A stretch of DNA of 64,000 bases from Theocolax elegans (Eukaryota; Arthropoda; Insecta; Hymenoptera; Cerocephalidae). The notes below the pieces were generated by a model, which saw nothing but the letters and a program-made list of their open reading frames with translations, was not told the origin of the DNA and made no database searches. Location: contig CM047429.1 of assembly GCA_026168455.1 (NCBI GenBank), positions 34,890,066-34,954,065 of the forward strand, written 5' to 3'. This document shows positions 8,829 through 18,974 of this stretch, in pieces. Position 1 is the stretch's first letter; each line of letters starts with the position of its first letter. Position numbers and translations under genes: made by a program.

Positions 8829-10373
8829 AATTTATTGAATAAGACAGTTAATAATTGTCGAGTACAAATGGATTATGAAATCGAGGAGGGCGATAAATGC
8901 GGACCTCGTGAAAATAAGGAAAATTTTGTTGATAAAAAAATGAATTGTCGAGTACAAATGGATTATGAAATCGAGGAGGGCGATAAATGCGGACCTCGTG
9001 AAAATAAGGAAAATTTTGTTGATAAAAAGATGAATTGTCGAGTACAAATGGATTATGAAATCGAGGAGGGCGATAAATGCGGACCTCGTGAAAATAAGGA
9101 AAATTTTGTTGATAAAAAGATGAATTGTCGAGTACAAATGGATTATGAAATCGAGGAGGGCGATAAATGCGGACCTCGTGAAAATAAGGAAGATTTTGTT
9201 GATAAAAAGATGAATTGTCCAGTTAGAATGGATTACGAAATCGAGGAGGGCGATAAATGCGGACCTCGTGATAAAAATGTTAGTAAATTGAATAACAAAG
9301 AATTGGTTATGTCGGAGGAAGAGTTAGATACTATCCCGAGAACCGAAATATTATGGATAAATAAACAAGGAACTGAAGAAACTGAAAATGAGATAAATAA
9401 TGAGAATTTAATAAACATACAGGAAGAAAATGAACAGGATGAGGACCCTAGCGATTTTTTATTGAATGAACGAGTTATAAACGAAAATTTACGAAAAGAA
9501 TTTGTCGAAGCCATACACGAAAACGAAATGAATAACAGTTATTTGGTTTATTCAAATAAACCTTATATTAATAATTTTTATAGTTATGAAAGTGAAGAGG
9601 TCGACATACACGACATTTCTGACAATCGATCTGAAGCAAGGATACTTAACATAACAGAGGATACGAGTACACTTAATCGTAATGAACGATTAAAAGAAGC
9701 ATTGCATTTTGATAAAATGGACGAGGAACAAAGACAATCTATAGAGAATTTAATTGATAAATATTCGGATTGTTTCTGTCTAAAAGGAGAAAAATTAGGC
9801 GTTACAAATGCTATAGAACATAAGATACCGACTGTCGACGATATACCAATCACAGCTAAGCCATATAGATTTCCTCATGCTCTCAAAAGCGAACTTGATA
9901 AACAATTAAAAGAAATGATTGAAGGAGACATAATTGAACCATCAAGTTCCAATTATACATCACCTGTTTTTCTAGTAACAAAAAAGCCTGATAGTCAAGG
10001 TAATAAACGATACCGACTAGTTGTCGATTTTCGACAATTAAACGATAAAACCGTAAAGGATCGATACCCATTACCTAATATACTAGATATTATCGATCAA
10101 ATCGGACCAGAAAATCGTGTATTCACCGTCTTGGATTTATGTCAAGGATTTTTACAAGTTCCGTTAGCACAAGAAGATCGACATAAAACAGCTTTCGCAT
10201 CTTCATTCGGTTTATTTCAATTTAAAACAATGCCTATGGGATTATGCAATTCTCCAGCCACTTTTCAAAGAATGATTGATCGTGTTTTCGAAGGCATGCA
10301 AGGCAAAGAAATATTTTTATTCCTTGACGACGCAGTTATATACGCTAAAAATATTCAGGAGCATAACCAATAG
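8829..10373 (+). CDS. pol: G1 pol, repeat linker and N-terminal reverse transcriptase
   Basis: This is the same frame as the protease section, after the TAA. It opens with five 30-residue repeats (8853-9272), then an acidic linker, then RT: YRLVVDFRQLND (fingers), FTVLDLCQGF (motif A with the first catalytic Asp), the SPATFQRMID block, and FLDD at about 10320 (motif C, in place of the commoner YLDD/YVDD). A TAG at 10371-10373 ends the frame just after motif C. G4 has AAG (Lys) there, so this is a second nonsense change. RT copies element RNA into cDNA. As written, this copy would make a truncated RT unless the stops are suppressed or are sequence errors. Confidence 0.85.
   Translation, partial: NLLNKTVNNCRVQMDYEIEEGDKCGPRENKENFVDKKMNCRVQMDYEIEEGDKCGPRENKENFVDKKMNCRVQMDYEIEEGDKCGPRENKENFVDKKMNCRVQMDYEIEEGDKCGPRENKEDFVDKKMNCPVRMDYEIEEGDKCGPRDKNVSKLNNKELVMSEEELDTIPRTEILWINKQGTEETENEINNENLINIQEENEQDEDPSDFLLNERVINENLRKEFVEAIHENEMNNSYLVYSNKPYINNFYSYESEEVDIHDISDNRSEARILNITEDTSTLNRNERLKEALHFDKMDEEQRQSIENLIDKYSDCFCLKGEKLGVTNAIEHKIPTVDDIPITAKPYRFPHALKSELDKQLKEMIEGDIIEPSSSNYTSPVFLVTKKPDSQGNKRYRLVVDFRQLNDKTVKDRYPLPNILDIIDQIGPENRVFTVLDLCQGFLQVPLAQEDRHKTAFASSFGLFQFKTMPMGLCNSPATFQRMIDRVFEGMQGKEIFLFLDDAVIYAKNIQEHNQ
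8853..9272 (+). repeat. 90-bp (30-codon) in-frame tandem repeat in G1 pol
   Basis: Units start at 8853, 8943, 9033, 9123 and 9213 and are almost identical; the last is shorter and more diverged. Each encodes a unit starting NCRVQMDYEIEEGDKC. The related element G4 has only two units (about 48341-48487). The array lies between protease and RT. Confidence 0.93.
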
Positions 10374-12884
10374 TTTGAAAAATTTTTGCAAAGAGTACGC
10401 ACCGCAAATCTGAAATTACAGCCAGACAAATGTGAATTTTTGAAGAGAGAAGTAGTGTATCTGGGACACGTACTATCACCAGAAGGTGTTTTGCCGGATC
10501 CAAAAAAATTAGAAGCAGTAAAAAAATTTCCAATTCCAAAAACAGTGAAAAACATACGTCAATTTTTAGGATTAGCAGGTTATTATAGACGATTCATTGC
10601 GAATTTTTCGGGTATAGCTAGACCATTAAGTAATTTATTAAAGAAAGACGCACCTTTCCTATGGTCCAGCGAGGTTCAAAAGGCATTCGATGATTTAAGA
10701 GAAAAATTGTGTAAGCAACCAATACTACAAATCGCAGATTTTAACAAACCATTTATAGTGACTTGTGACGCTAGCGGTACAGCAATAGGAGCAATATTAT
10801 CACAAGGAGAGGTGGGAACCGACCTACCAGTTGCTTATGTTTCACGAGTATTAAACAAAGCCGAGCAAAAATATGATACTTATTCAAGGGAAGCATTAGC
10901 CATACTGTATGCCGTTACTCAGTTCGATTGCTATCTAAGAGGCCGTCGTTTCCTCATTATAACAGATCATAAACCACTTGTTTGGTTTAAAAACTCAGTA
11001 GATCCGACATCTAGAGTTAGTAGATGGAGAATAAAACTGAATGCATACGACTTTGACATCGTATACAAAGCCGGTAAAAGTAACGTTAATGCTGACGCGT
11101 TATCAAGAAATCCAATAGAAGAACCCGTTTATGTTATTAAAAATCATTCTATGGAAACACGCAGTCGTGCAGGAAAAATAACACGGCCAAACTACAACGA
11201 AAAGAGAGCTAAACGACCCAACAAGTCAAATATATCAAAAGAACCAGTCAAAAACCTTCCAATAATACAAGAAGCCCCCGAGGAAATTGAAACGATAGTC
11301 AACTCAGACAAAAGATTACAACCCATAGAGATAGATAATTTTAACAACAAATTTGACGAGTCCTGGGAAGAGAAGGATGTTTACGAAGAACCAAATGATG
11401 AAAAGAAATTCATTGAAGTTAAAGAACAACTCTTTATGAGGAAAGATAATTACGTTTATTTCATAACTACGACTGGAATGCCTTTAGATGAAGGATCCAG
11501 AAATTTGGCTTCAAAATTATTATTACCTCATTTTTCCAATTTAAATCCAGGAGAAATAAGAATCAATAACAAAAACGGAAAAATGCATTTTGCTATGGTG
11601 TTACGTGACGAAGAGCGACTGAGTACTTCAGAAATTATTAACAATCTAAAAACGAATCTATTAAATTCGAAAAATATTATATTAAAAGAAAAATTACGTT
11701 CAATAAGTATCGCAAAGAGCGAATTTATTGAAAACGTTTCATGGAACGAAATATTGAAACAAATAAGTATAACCCTACGAAAAATTAATGTAAAAATAAT
11801 TATTTGTTTGGGATTCATAAAATGTGTGGAAGAGAGTAATAGGGAAAATATTATTCGCGAAATGCACGAGTCTGCTTGTGCAGGACATAAAGGGGTAACA
11901 AAAACCTATAAACGTATAAAACAACGTTTTTATTGGCCAGACATTAAGAAAGATGTACAAAACTACATTAGACATTGTTTAACTTGCCAACTAAAAAAAT
12001 TGGTTCGTGTTAAAACTAAACAACGTATGATAATAACAGATACTCCGTACTCGGCTATGGAATCCATATCGGTCGATCTTGTGGGACCATTTCCCAGATC
12101 TCGAAATAATAACAATAATATATTAACCATTCAATGCAACCTTTCAAAATACTGTATGGCGATACCCATACCAGACGCGACCGCGGCAACGATCGCCGAA
12201 GCGTTAGTTCGTCGACACTTTTCAATTTTTAGCGCCCCATTGTTAATTATATCCGACCAAGGTACCTCATTTTTAAGTAGTCTGATGAGAGAAGTAGCGA
12301 AAATTTTTAAGATTAAACAAGTTAAAACCACGGCTTATCACCCTCAGTCCAACTCCGTTGAGCGTTTTCATAGCAGCTTAGCAGATTATTTAAAAACAAT
12401 GATAGAAAGAAATGACTCATGGGATGAGTTATGCGAATTAGCCGCGTTTTCGTATAATACGTCGGTACATGAGGGTCATCTCTACACACCTTTTGAAATT
12501 GTTTTTGCACGAAAAGCGCGACTACCATCAAACGAACCTTTAGACCCACGAGAACGAGTTCCAACGTATGATGATTACATTATAAATTTACGACAACGTT
12601 TAAACGAAATACAGGGAATCGCGCGAGAAAAATTAATAGCTTCTAAACATAGGTCGAAATTCTATTACGACAGGAAAGCCAATCATCAAGAATTTCAGAC
12701 AGGGGATAATGTCTGGTTATTAAAAGGAGGGAAGAAATACAAACTAGGCGATCAATATACTGGACCACATCGGATTTTAGAAATAGTTAATGACAAGGGA
12801 AATGTAAAAATAGAGCTAGCTCATAATAAAACGAAAATAGTGCATGTTAATAGGTTAAGATATTCATATATGGAACCTTTGTAG
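10374..12884 (+). CDS. pol: G1 pol, RT thumb, RNase H and integrase
   Basis: It continues in the same frame after the TAG. In order: the RT thumb/connection (VVYLGHVLS; FLGLAGYYRRFI), RNase H (TCDASGTAIGAIL near 10760; YSREALAILYAV; ITDHKPL), a spacer of about 230 residues, then integrase. Integrase has an HHCC zinc module (MHESACAGH ... CLTC, about 11860-11985), a D,D-35-E core (SVDLVGP; ISDQGTSF; SVERFH, about 12070-12370) and a GPY/F-like end (YTGPHRILEI). The stop is TAG 12882-12884. RNase H removes the RNA template and integrase inserts the cDNA. There is no chromodomain. Homologous sequence in G4 is full of breaks, while this part of G1 has none. Confidence 0.9.
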   Translation, partial: FEKFLQRVRTANLKLQPDKCEFLKREVVYLGHVLSPEGVLPDPKKLEAVKKFPIPKTVKNIRQFLGLAGYYRRFIANFSGIARPLSNLLKKDAPFLWSSEVQKAFDDLREKLCKQPILQIADFNKPFIVTCDASGTAIGAILSQGEVGTDLPVAYVSRVLNKAEQKYDTYSREALAILYAVTQFDCYLRGRRFLIITDHKPLVWFKNSVDPTSRVSRWRIKLNAYDFDIVYKAGKSNVNADALSRNPIEEPVYVIKNHSMETRSRAGKITRPNYNEKRAKRPNKSNISKEPVKNLPIIQEAPEEIETIVNSDKRLQPIEIDNFNNKFDESWEEKDVYEEPNDEKKFIEVKEQLFMRKDNYVYFITTTGMPLDEGSRNLASKLLLPHFSNLNPGEIRINNKNGKMHFAMVLRDEERLSTSEIINNLKTNLLNSKNIILKEKLRSISIAKSEFIENVSWNEILKQISITLRKINVKIIICLGFIKCVEESNRENIIREMHESACAGHKGVTKTYKRIKQRFYWPDIKKDVQNYIRHCLTCQLKKLVRVKTKQRMIITDTPYSAMESISVDLVGPFPRSRNNNNNILTIQCNLSKYCMAIPIPDATAATIAEALVRRHFSIFSAPLLIISDQGTSFLSSLMREVAKIFKIKQVKTTAYHPQSNSVERFHSSLADYLKTMIERNDSWDELCELAAFSYNTSVHEGHLYTPFEIVFARKARLPSNEPLDPRERVPTYDDYIINLRQRLNEIQGIAREKLIASKHRSKFYYDRKANHQEFQTGDNVWLLKGGKKYKLGDQYTGPHRILEIVNDKGNVKIELAHNKTKIVHVNRLRYSYMEPL

Positions 12885-13452
12885 TGCCTAAACATAGGTA
12901 TATAATATATAATAGCCCCAATGTGCTTGAACATATGTATACGCACTTATATGTATATTTTACAGTTCTAAAAGTTGTCAATAGAATAATATTTATTATC
13001 TTGTAATCACAATTGGCATACATTCAACTTAAAATAAAATTATTTCAATTTATCTGACTTTATACAAATAAAAAAAAAAACGATATAAAAATAATATGTA
13101 TATATCTAAATTAACGAGGAAAATAAACTACAAGGAAATAATATTTTTTATTATACGGAAAGATCATTACAAGAAAAGCATACACTCACTTAAATGAAAT
13201 AAATACGCGATTATTAAACTAGAAACGAATAAAGCAAATAACAAAAAAAAGGTCTTTTTCTCTTTACTCTTCTCGCCTAAGATAACAATGATGTTAATGT
13301 ACAAAGGAAAGTAAGAAAAAGGTTTAAATTTTCAATGTCAGTTGAACTTAGTCAAATTTAAATTTAATTGTTCTATATATAAAAAAAATGATTTACAATA
13401 AAATAGAATCATTGGAGTCTAACACATCACTAAACCTAAAACCTATATCCTA

Positions 13453-13890
13453 TCCTTCCTAAGGAGTGCTTGATTGCACCCTTTCCTCCTCGTTGCGGTA
13501 AATGGTCCAGCAACACTGTCACTTATCCTTCCTAAGGAGTGCTTGATTGCACCCTTTCCTCCTCGTTGCGGTAAATGGTCCAGCAACACTGTCACTTATC
13601 CTTCCTAAGGAGTGCTTGATTGCACCCTTTCCTCCTCGTTGCGGTAAATGGTCCAGCAACACTGTCACTTATCCTTCCTAAGGAGTGCTTGATTGCACCC
13701 TTTCCTCCTCGTTGCGGTAAATGGTCCAGCAACACCGTCACTTATCCTTCCTAAGGAGTGCTTGATTGCACCCTTTCCTCCTCGTTGCGGTAAATGCTCC
13801 AGCAACACCGTCACTTATCCTTCCTAAGGAGTGCTTGATTGCACCCTTTCCTCCTCGTTGCGGTAAATGCTCCAGCAACACGGTCACTTA
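13453..13890 (+). repeat. 73-bp tandem repeat, six units, in the G1 3' region
   Basis: TCCTTCCTAAGG recurs at 13453, 13526, 13599, 13672, 13745 and 13818, every 73 bp, with only a few substitutions among units. The period is not a multiple of three, so the array is not coding. Confidence 0.93.
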
Positions 13891-16044
13891 TCTTTCCTAC
13901 ATACCGTTCAAAATGTAAACCTATATAAATAATTACAACTGAACTTACCTTGACTCTAGTAATTCTGTTAATTAGTCATACTTTCTTACAGAACGCGCAG
14001 GTATAAATATATATGGATAGTTTGGCATAATAGAAAACAAAATAATCTAACACTAGGCTCAATGGACATAGGAGAATCTGTACAACAAAATACTGATTGC
14101 AAAGAAACGAGAAGAGGAGAGAAAAGAAAGATTTTTAAAATTAATAATTAAAAAAAAAAAAAAGGTTGAAAACTTCATTAATTAAATTAATTAAATAAAG
14201 TAAACTTACAAATAGTATCAATACACATGTCGGATAAAATCATCGATTCAAAATCAAAGTATGAGAATATTTCTAATGTTGATTTTAATAAAAAAAATGC
14301 AGAAAATTCGATGAATTTGTTAATTTTGTGGATAAAGTTCAAATTTCAACTATTAATAAAAACAATAATAATTAAAATTGTACAATTTAGTATTTATGCC
14401 AATGCAGTTCATACTAGTGTTCAATCTAATACTTTGTTCATAAATACTGATTAATAGAAACAATGTATATACAAGAAAAAGGTTTAAAAAAAAAAATAAA
14501 ACAACACTTATTTTCATACGATTAATTCCATACGATTATTTAAGTTTTATTTAGAGCTAATAATATAAAACCTAAGACAGGCACGTTAGAATATTTTCCT
14601 CTTATTTATAAACAATAGGTATGCTAATTGTTTCGAATAAATTAAAAAAAATTTTAAAAAAAACAATTTAGGATATCCAATGATAATTGATACAGATAAA
14701 TAATATTTTTCTCGTGTTTATATTACCAATAATACAATGCGTAGCAAAAAAAATATATACAAAAATAATATAATTAGTAATAAAATTCTGGTGAATTTAT
14801 TTAAATAAACTAAAAAGTAAACAAATTCAAACGATTTCTCTTTATATTACTTGAACATAACAAATAAGTTTCTACAGTTGTTAGTTTAAATAGAACCAAG
14901 AAAACGACGAATATTTAAATTGTTCCTCAAAATATAAAAATATGTGAAATGAAATGAAATGGAATTAAGCGAATAAAAACGAACGTCGGGCAGTTCCGCA
15001 ACTGCTTGGGTTATTCCGTCGTACCGTTTATTCAGTGTAGTCTACTCTTTCTCCCAAGATATAGGAGGATGGTTCTATATGGGCCTACTTAGCCTACTCA
15101 ATTTTCGCACTGTCACTTATGTATTGCTCATTTTATTTTTTCATTTGTATCGATTGTATCTTTTTCTTATGAAACTAAATTAACTATTTCTCAATTATAT
15201 ATTATATTATATTAAAAGTGAATCTTTGTTTATAATAGCTGAAAAGAAAATTCTAAAAAAAAAAAAGTCAAAAAAATTATGTGTTTGTTTCATTTTGGGG
15301 GGGAGGGGGAGCGAAGAAAATCAAATTTTCTTCACTCCTAATCTTTTTATAAAAATATATAGAGATATATTATTAAGATAGGATGTACTAACATTGTTCA
15401 CATTGAAGGGAGAACCTATATTGCATAAGAACAAGAAATTTTTTTTTCTTCTCTTCAACAATTCGTAATAGTAGAATTATTAATTGAATAAATGTAAAAA
15501 AAAGGAAACTAATCTCTACCTCTTTTCTTTGACTTTTTAGAAAATATATATGTAAGCATACAAATATTATAGAAGAAAATTGAAAATTTTGTAAAAAAAA
15601 AATGGATACGAGAACAAGAAAAATACAAAGAACATATATTTTTAACACGAATTGACGAATACTAAAAATTAGGAGTAAAAACAAAAGAAGAATAAATTCT
15701 TTATATACAGAAAACACATTTAATAAAAATTATACAATTTTTCGGAATATCTAGAATAAAAATTGTAATAATAAAACTTTTTTAGTACGTATCTATTTGT
15801 ATAGGTGAACTATACCAATACTGTTAAACTGTTTGAAATAATGTAATAGATGTATGAAAAATAATAACAAACGAAGTTGAACTACGAAAGAAATAAATGT
15901 AATATGGTTTATAAAGTTCACCATAAGAAATAAAGAAACATTAACCGAAATAATGTTTATAATTTAAAATTAAGTATGATATCTTATGTTAAGAGAAATA
16001 ATAATATAATAATAATATTGATCAACGACGAGGGCGTCGTTTTT

Positions 16045-16058
16045 AAAAAGGGGGGGAG
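16045..16058 (+). other. G1 polypurine tract
   Basis: AAAAAGGGGGGGAG ends one base before the TG of the 3' LTR (16060). This is the expected position of the plus-strand DNA primer. Confidence 0.85.
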
Positions 16059-16059
16059 T

Positions 16060-17783
16060 TGTCGCGTCCCGACGAAAATTATATTATTATTTTTCGTAAA
16101 AAGTACTGCGTAGTTTAGAATAAAAATACGGCGTAGAAGACGAACAAAATAAGGTTGATAAAGAATGATTCTAAGTAAATGCAGTAATATAAAATATAAT
16201 TTATAAAACTAAGGAACAGAATATTTTACGAGTGTTTCAAACGAAACAGAGACTGATACGTAGAGTTGAAGATATTCTTCAAAGCCAATACGCATATAAG
16301 CGGGATCGCCGATAGTGAGATCGAAACGAAGGGTTACGCAAGAGTTTTTTTTGTACTGCACTATAAAATCAATGCTCGGAGAAGAACCGGCAATGGAAAA
16401 CATCGACTAGAAAATTCGAGCATTAGAAGGAAGTAATAAATTAAACCGTTCTTTGGATAACGTCGCAGTATAAAAGGGGGACAGCAAATTCTCCGAATTA
16501 ACTACGAAGCGATACAGAAAATGCACGGGATTCGATAATTTTTAATTACGCACATCTAACGGTCCAATCGGGTGCAAGCACAGAAAAATCGAGAACTACT
16601 TACACATCTCCATATAAGGCAAAGTGTAAGACAAGGAAGAAGTGTAAGACAAGGAGAGATGCATAGATTTTAGGGTATATAAAGAGGACCCAGAACAGAC
16701 ACAGGCACTCCTAAATTTTCATCTAAAGCTTTCGCAAGGCGAAGCTCTGCTGGACAACTCTTTGATTTTTATCCAAGGGCGTGGCTCTGCTACTTGAACT
16801 TTTAAGTAATACGTATTGAAAATCACAAGAGGAATCGAGACGTATCATTGACATCTACAAGCCATAGTCGAGGAACTACGACTTCGACATCTGGAAATCG
16901 TCGAGCTCCAACAGCATATACATCTAACGTCGACGCCCGCAGGTCTAGCAGGACATTATACGGCAATCTGACACCGCTACCCACGTTCAAGGCGGACCTT
17001 CGTTCCTCACCGAATATACACATATATATATGTATATATACATATATATATCTATATATATTTGGGTACTTAAGGTATATTCTTTTCGGCTATCTATACG
17101 CTTGTATTATTCGTAAAGGCAACCTGATATTTTATGTTATTTCGATTGCTGAACCAACCGTTTTCTTTTATAACAATTATTATTATATATTACAATTTAT
17201 TTATAATAATTATACGTTGTATTGCATTTAATTTGCAATATTCGCGGTTTGAAATACACTTTATTAACAATAATTCATGTTTAAAACGACAACAATTTTT
17301 AATTAAATCTGCATTTATTTATAATAATTCTTATTTCGATTATTAATGTTTATAATAAAAAACCTTGTGTATCTTTTATTCTATAATGTGTTAATGTGTT
17401 CGCCGTACACTTGTTTATTCAATCAAAATTAATAGTTATTCGACTTAAATAATTTTATACAATTGTTAATAAAATAGTGTAATTTTATGTGTTTTTGCCC
17501 ATTAAAAAGCTGTAATAATTTAGTTTCACGTGTTCATTTAAAGAAAAACAGCATATTATATTTAAATAAATAATGCATAATTAATACGAAATTAAACATA
17601 TATTATTTTATTTATCCCACATTATATCCTGCATCTCTACTCTCAAAATAACTTCGCTCGCTACTCCCGGAGACGTAAGGCTAGTCCTAGTCAAACAAGA
17701 GCGAAAGGAACGCGAATGGTTTATTAACCATTTGCCTTCTTGTAATATTTTTTATGGTAATTGGTGCAAGTCTGGACGTGACA
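16060..17783 (+). repeat. G1 3' LTR (1724 bp)
   Basis: It matches 3817-5540 in length and, apart from about two substitutions, in sequence. It ends GGACGTGACA and is followed directly by the CTGT duplication and the continuing PLE. Confidence 0.93.
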
Positions 17784-18970
17784 CTGTCAAGTACAGCTGA
17801 GCAAGCAATATTAGTAAACAAAGAACTGACATCCAACGAAAGCAAAATATAGTCAGAAGGTACTTCCAAGTTCTGTATCTTTCTTTTTATTTCAGAACTA
17901 TTGTTAATATGTGAGACAGGTATCGGAATTGAATGTTTAAGATTATTATATAAAAGTGTAGCTAAAACATGAGTCGGACAATTAATTGTCGAAATAATAG
18001 GTCTAAGTGAAACATTGTTTTTATGGATTTTGGGTAAACCATAAGCTTTAGCAAGAGAAGTGTTTGTCTGAGTTAATTCGTTATTGTGAAACTGTCTATT
18101 CAGCAGATTATTATCATTGAGATGTTTTAAAATAGAGTGTACTTTTGATTGTAATTTTTTTAACGGATTTTTCTTAACAATATTATAGACGTTTTTGTAG
18201 GATAATAACTGATGCATTTTTTCTTTATAATCTGTTTTTTCCATACAGACAGTGAGGTTACCCTTATCTGCATGTGTGAAAAATATGTTCGGATTGTCAT
18301 TCAGAAATTCTTTTGTACATTTTAGTTTTTTAGAGAATAACTTATTTTCTGAAGTTAGATGTGTCATTCTTTTTGTTTCGTTCTTTAAATTTTTGACTAC
18401 AATTTCTCTGATGTCATTTTTTATATTATTATCGATATTTAGTTTATCAAGAGTATTTTCAACATTCTTTATCGTAGAAATAGTATCTTTTTTTGAAAAC
18501 CGTTGAGAACAATTATATTTTAAACCCAGCGACACAACATCCAATACATCATTCGGAATTGTTACAGTAGTTAAATTTTTCACCCAAAGTTGTTTGTTAA
18601 CTTTTCTCTCTGGAGTTATTTTTCTTTCTAGCAAATAATTAAGTTTTTTCCTAAGAGTTTCTGTATAGTTATTGAAAATTTTGTTAGTTTTAAGCTCAGT
18701 AAATTTGAAAAAATCATTTAGTATTTCTTTATTTAATTTTTTATTATTAATTTTACTCTTGATAATATTAAGGGTTTTTTGAATATATTTAATATGAATG
18801 TGAATATCGTTGATTTCTAATTTTAGTAAATAACTTTTTTGACTATTATTTCTAAATTTTGAACGTGATTTACACGATTTACTAAAAAACGTTCTATTAA
18901 GTAAGCGTCTACTTGCATTATCAATGTGTCTTGGAACAACGTCGTTGGATCTGCAGTCAACAAGAAACAA
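17784..18970 (-). pseudogene. Penelope-like element, N-terminal half of RT ORF
   Basis: The minus-strand frame read from about 18970 down to the G1 boundary encodes a long Lys/Asn-rich N-terminal region. PLE RT motifs follow: FTHADKGNLTVC, AYGLPKIHK with LRPIIS, and LSLDVSSLFTNI (motif A with a catalytic Asp). Just after motif A the frame meets the G1 LTR, which supplies 32 spurious codons to a stop at 17687. The continuation is copy B at 3816-2819. The natural start is not visible: upstream, the frame runs into antisense-joined G2 pol sequence near 18975-19033, so the 5' end of the PLE has been lost or lies at that junction. Confidence 0.82.
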
Positions 18971-18974
18971 CCGT

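Larger units (their letters stand above)
12885..16059 (+). other. G1 3' non-coding region (3.2 kb), no credible gene
   Basis: Between the pol stop and the 3' LTR there is AT-rich sequence with no credible gene. Frames at 14227-14454 (75 codons) and on the minus strand at 15388-15717 (109 codons) are short, low-complexity and without motifs. The region contains a 73-bp tandem array and an internal G-rich polypurine run at 15297-15320. No envelope remnant is visible. Confidence 0.75.
3817..17783 (+). mobile_element. G1, full-length Ty3/gypsy LTR retrotransposon inserted in the PLE
   Basis: Two 1724-bp direct repeats with TG...CA ends (3817-5540 and 16060-17783) bound gag, pol and a 3.2-kb 3' non-coding region. 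The 4-bp sequence CTGT occurs immediately before the element (3813-3816) and immediately after it (17784-17787), a target-site duplication of the size usual for Ty3/gypsy. By eye the LTRs differ at only about two positions, both in the first 200 bp, so the insertion is young. The domain order PR-RT-RNaseH-INT places it in Metaviridae. There is no envelope gene. Pol carries two in-frame stop codons, so this copy may depend on a helper. Confidence 0.93.

Noticed and set aside
8832..9137. Antisense ORF with repeated Ile/Phe-rich units
   Set aside because: It is the reverse-strand shadow of the 90-bp repeat coding on the plus strand.
13453..13890. CRISPR-like regular repeat
   Set aside because: Units are contiguous 73-bp direct repeats with no unique spacers, in an insect retrotransposon; it is a plain tandem repeat. 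The same holds for 1-525 and 8853-9272.
14227..14454. 75-codon ORF in the G1 3' region as a possible env remnant
   Set aside because: No signal peptide, Cys pattern or membrane segment, and a low-complexity Asn/Lys/Ile composition expected from AT-rich DNA.
15388..15717. 109-codon hydrophobic minus-strand ORF as a membrane protein
   Set aside because: The Phe/Leu/Ile richness comes from A-rich plus-strand sequence; there is no homology or motif.
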